Origin: Anaerolineae bacterium
Lineage (GTDB): Bacteria; Chloroflexota; Anaerolineae; B4-G1
Assembly (NCBI GenBank): GCA_027079895.1
Contig: JALWUZ010000292.1
Coordinates: 1 to 6,254, forward strand
Reading direction: 5' to 3'
Length of the DNA stretch: 6,254 bases
Positions 5,651 through 6,254 of the stretch are shown here, one piece after another; position 1 is the stretch's first letter, and each line of letters begins with the position of its first letter. The translations under genes were made by a program, and so were the position numbers. The notes below the pieces were generated by a model. The model ran no database searches, had not been told where the DNA came from, and saw nothing but the letters and a program-made list of their open reading frames with translations.

Positions 5651-5976
5651 ACGGCAAAACGGACTTCCTGCACCGCCTCGCGCTCCCGAATGAGCCGCGC
5701 CACCCGCCGCCGGACGGCCTCGTCCGTGACCGGCTCCACGAGGGAGACCGGCTGCCCGTCGGCGGTGCGGCGGCTCTTCCACTCGACGACGAAGCCCGGC
5801 ACCAGCGCGTAACCGCACCCGCCGAGCCCGCAACAGGCGGTGTCGAACAGGCCATACCCGACCAGGTAGAGCACCTCCCGCCCCTCGAAGGGCAGGCGGG
5901 CCTCCTTGAAGAGAGCGTAGCGGCCTCCGATGGCGGCCACTTCGGCCTCCAGGTCGGGATGGACGAAAGGCTCCAT
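5638..5976 (-). CDS. Conserved-looking small protein with CCGLGGC motif, unknown function
   Basis: A 112-residue protein I cannot assign to a named family. The core reads VLYLVGYGLFDTACCGLGGC (35-54) and then YALVPGFVVEWK; C48, C49 and C54 in a glycine-rich loop could bind a metal or an iron-sulfur cluster. A C-terminal helical part (about 84-104) is rich in Arg and Glu. No membrane helix or signal peptide is clear, although YLVGYGLF is hydrophobic. I have an impression of similar proteins in Chloroflexota and Deltaproteobacteria, but this is unchecked. The start is ATG 5976, 5 nt after the OB-fold gene stop, with no good Shine-Dalgarno; a TTG at 5985 overlapping that stop is an alternative. 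Position between an OB-fold protein and a ChrB-domain/thiolase pair suggests a role with the acyl-CoA enzymes. Confidence 0.75.
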   Translation of the reverse strand: MEPFVHPDLEAEVAAIGGRYALFKEARLPFEGREVLYLVGYGLFDTACCGLGGCGYALVPGFVVEWKSRRTADGQPVSLVEPVTDEAVRRRVARLIREREAVQEVRFAVEGR

Positions 5977-5981
5977 CGGCG

Positions 5982-6254
5982 TCAATCCGCGCGAGATACG
6001 ACCGGCCGCGCCTTCCAGAAATAACCGGTGAACCCCCGCTCTCGGTCCACGTGGTGGATGCGGAAGACCATCTGCACCGGCATACCGACCCGCAGGTCGT
6101 CCAACTCGCAATCGGTGAAGTCGGCCATGAACCGCCCGCCCCCCTCGAACTGCACCATCCCGTAGATGGCCGGCGGCGAGACGGAGACGGCCAGCATATC
6201 GCCGGTGAACGACTTGACCACCGCCGGCCGGTCGGCGAACTCGTAATCCTCCTG
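5982..6254 (-). CDS. DUF35-type OB-fold protein, C-terminal part (5' end outside window)
   Basis: Ninety visible codons, open to the window edge, ending at TGA 5984-5982. The sequence has the acyl-CoA-associated OB-fold pattern: VKSFTGDMLAVSVSPP, IYGMVQFEGGGRFMADFTDC, then LRVGMPVQMVFR and the end motif RGFTGYFWKARP. OB-folds of this type, usually with an N-terminal zinc ribbon, pair with thiolases or HMG-CoA-synthase-like enzymes and may hold or pass the CoA substrate. No Cys-x-x-Cys ribbon appears in the visible part; it would lie upstream. A GTG at 6221 is in frame but coding similarity continues above it (QEDYEFADRPA), so I do not treat it as the start. The domain could be the tail of an HMG-CoA-synthase-like fusion; the window cannot show this. 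Confidence 0.82.
   Translation of the reverse strand, partial: QEDYEFADRPAVVKSFTGDMLAVSVSPPAIYGMVQFEGGGRFMADFTDCELDDLRVGMPVQMVFRIHHVDRERGFTGYFWKARPVVSRAD

Noticed and set aside
5591..5833. Upstream extension of the ChrB-domain frame
   Set aside because: It is a shadow of the CCGLGGC gene; AGGAGG at 5597-5602 sets the start at 5590.

Overview
The window reads as a GC-rich bacterial chromosome segment with closely packed genes, most likely from a Chloroflexota (Anaerolineae-like) organism. That placement is an inference. It rests on the rodZ-rimO order, the style of the OB-fold/thiolase genes, and a short reading frame ending in YLPLVLRG, a tail I associate from memory with exported Anaerolineae proteins. 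No database search was possible. There is no sign of phage, transposon, CRISPR or RNA genes.

Layout. (1) Plus strand, 1-1619: the end of a RodZ-like cell-shape gene, then rimO (ribosomal protein S12 methylthiotransferase) 2 nt later. (2) 1620-1667 is a short convergent gap containing what may be the last codons of a lost secreted-protein gene on the minus strand. (3) Minus strand, 3643 to 1668: a two-gene unit in which a sirtuin (NAD-dependent protein deacylase) is followed after 5 nt by a soluble GAF-domain histidine kinase. The kinase ribosome-binding site lies inside the last sirtuin codons. (4) 3644-3916 is the only sizeable non-coding stretch (273 nt). On the minus strand it has a good sigma70-type promoter (TTGTCA, 17 nt, TGT-TACAGT), a leader of about 170 nt with two stem-loops, and a possible 46-codon leader ORF whose stop lies inside the second, 12-bp perfect hairpin just before the sirtuin start. 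(5) Minus strand, 6254 to 3917: four genes in a row. They are an OB-fold (DUF35-type) protein cut by the window edge, a 112-residue protein of unknown function with a CCGLGGC motif, a 145-residue ChrB C-terminal-domain protein, and an SCP-x-type thiolase.

How the genes may work together. DUF35-type OB-fold proteins are known partners of thiolases and HMG-CoA-synthase-like enzymes, so the upstream minus-strand operon probably makes an acyl-CoA condensing or thiolytic complex. The two small proteins between the partners have no known role in it and are the most intriguing part of that unit. The sirtuin could adjust the acylation state of enzymes in response to NAD+, and its coupling to a histidine kinase would link metabolic state to phosphorelay signalling. 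Both links are inference from gene order. rodZ-rimO belongs to a conserved housekeeping neighbourhood.
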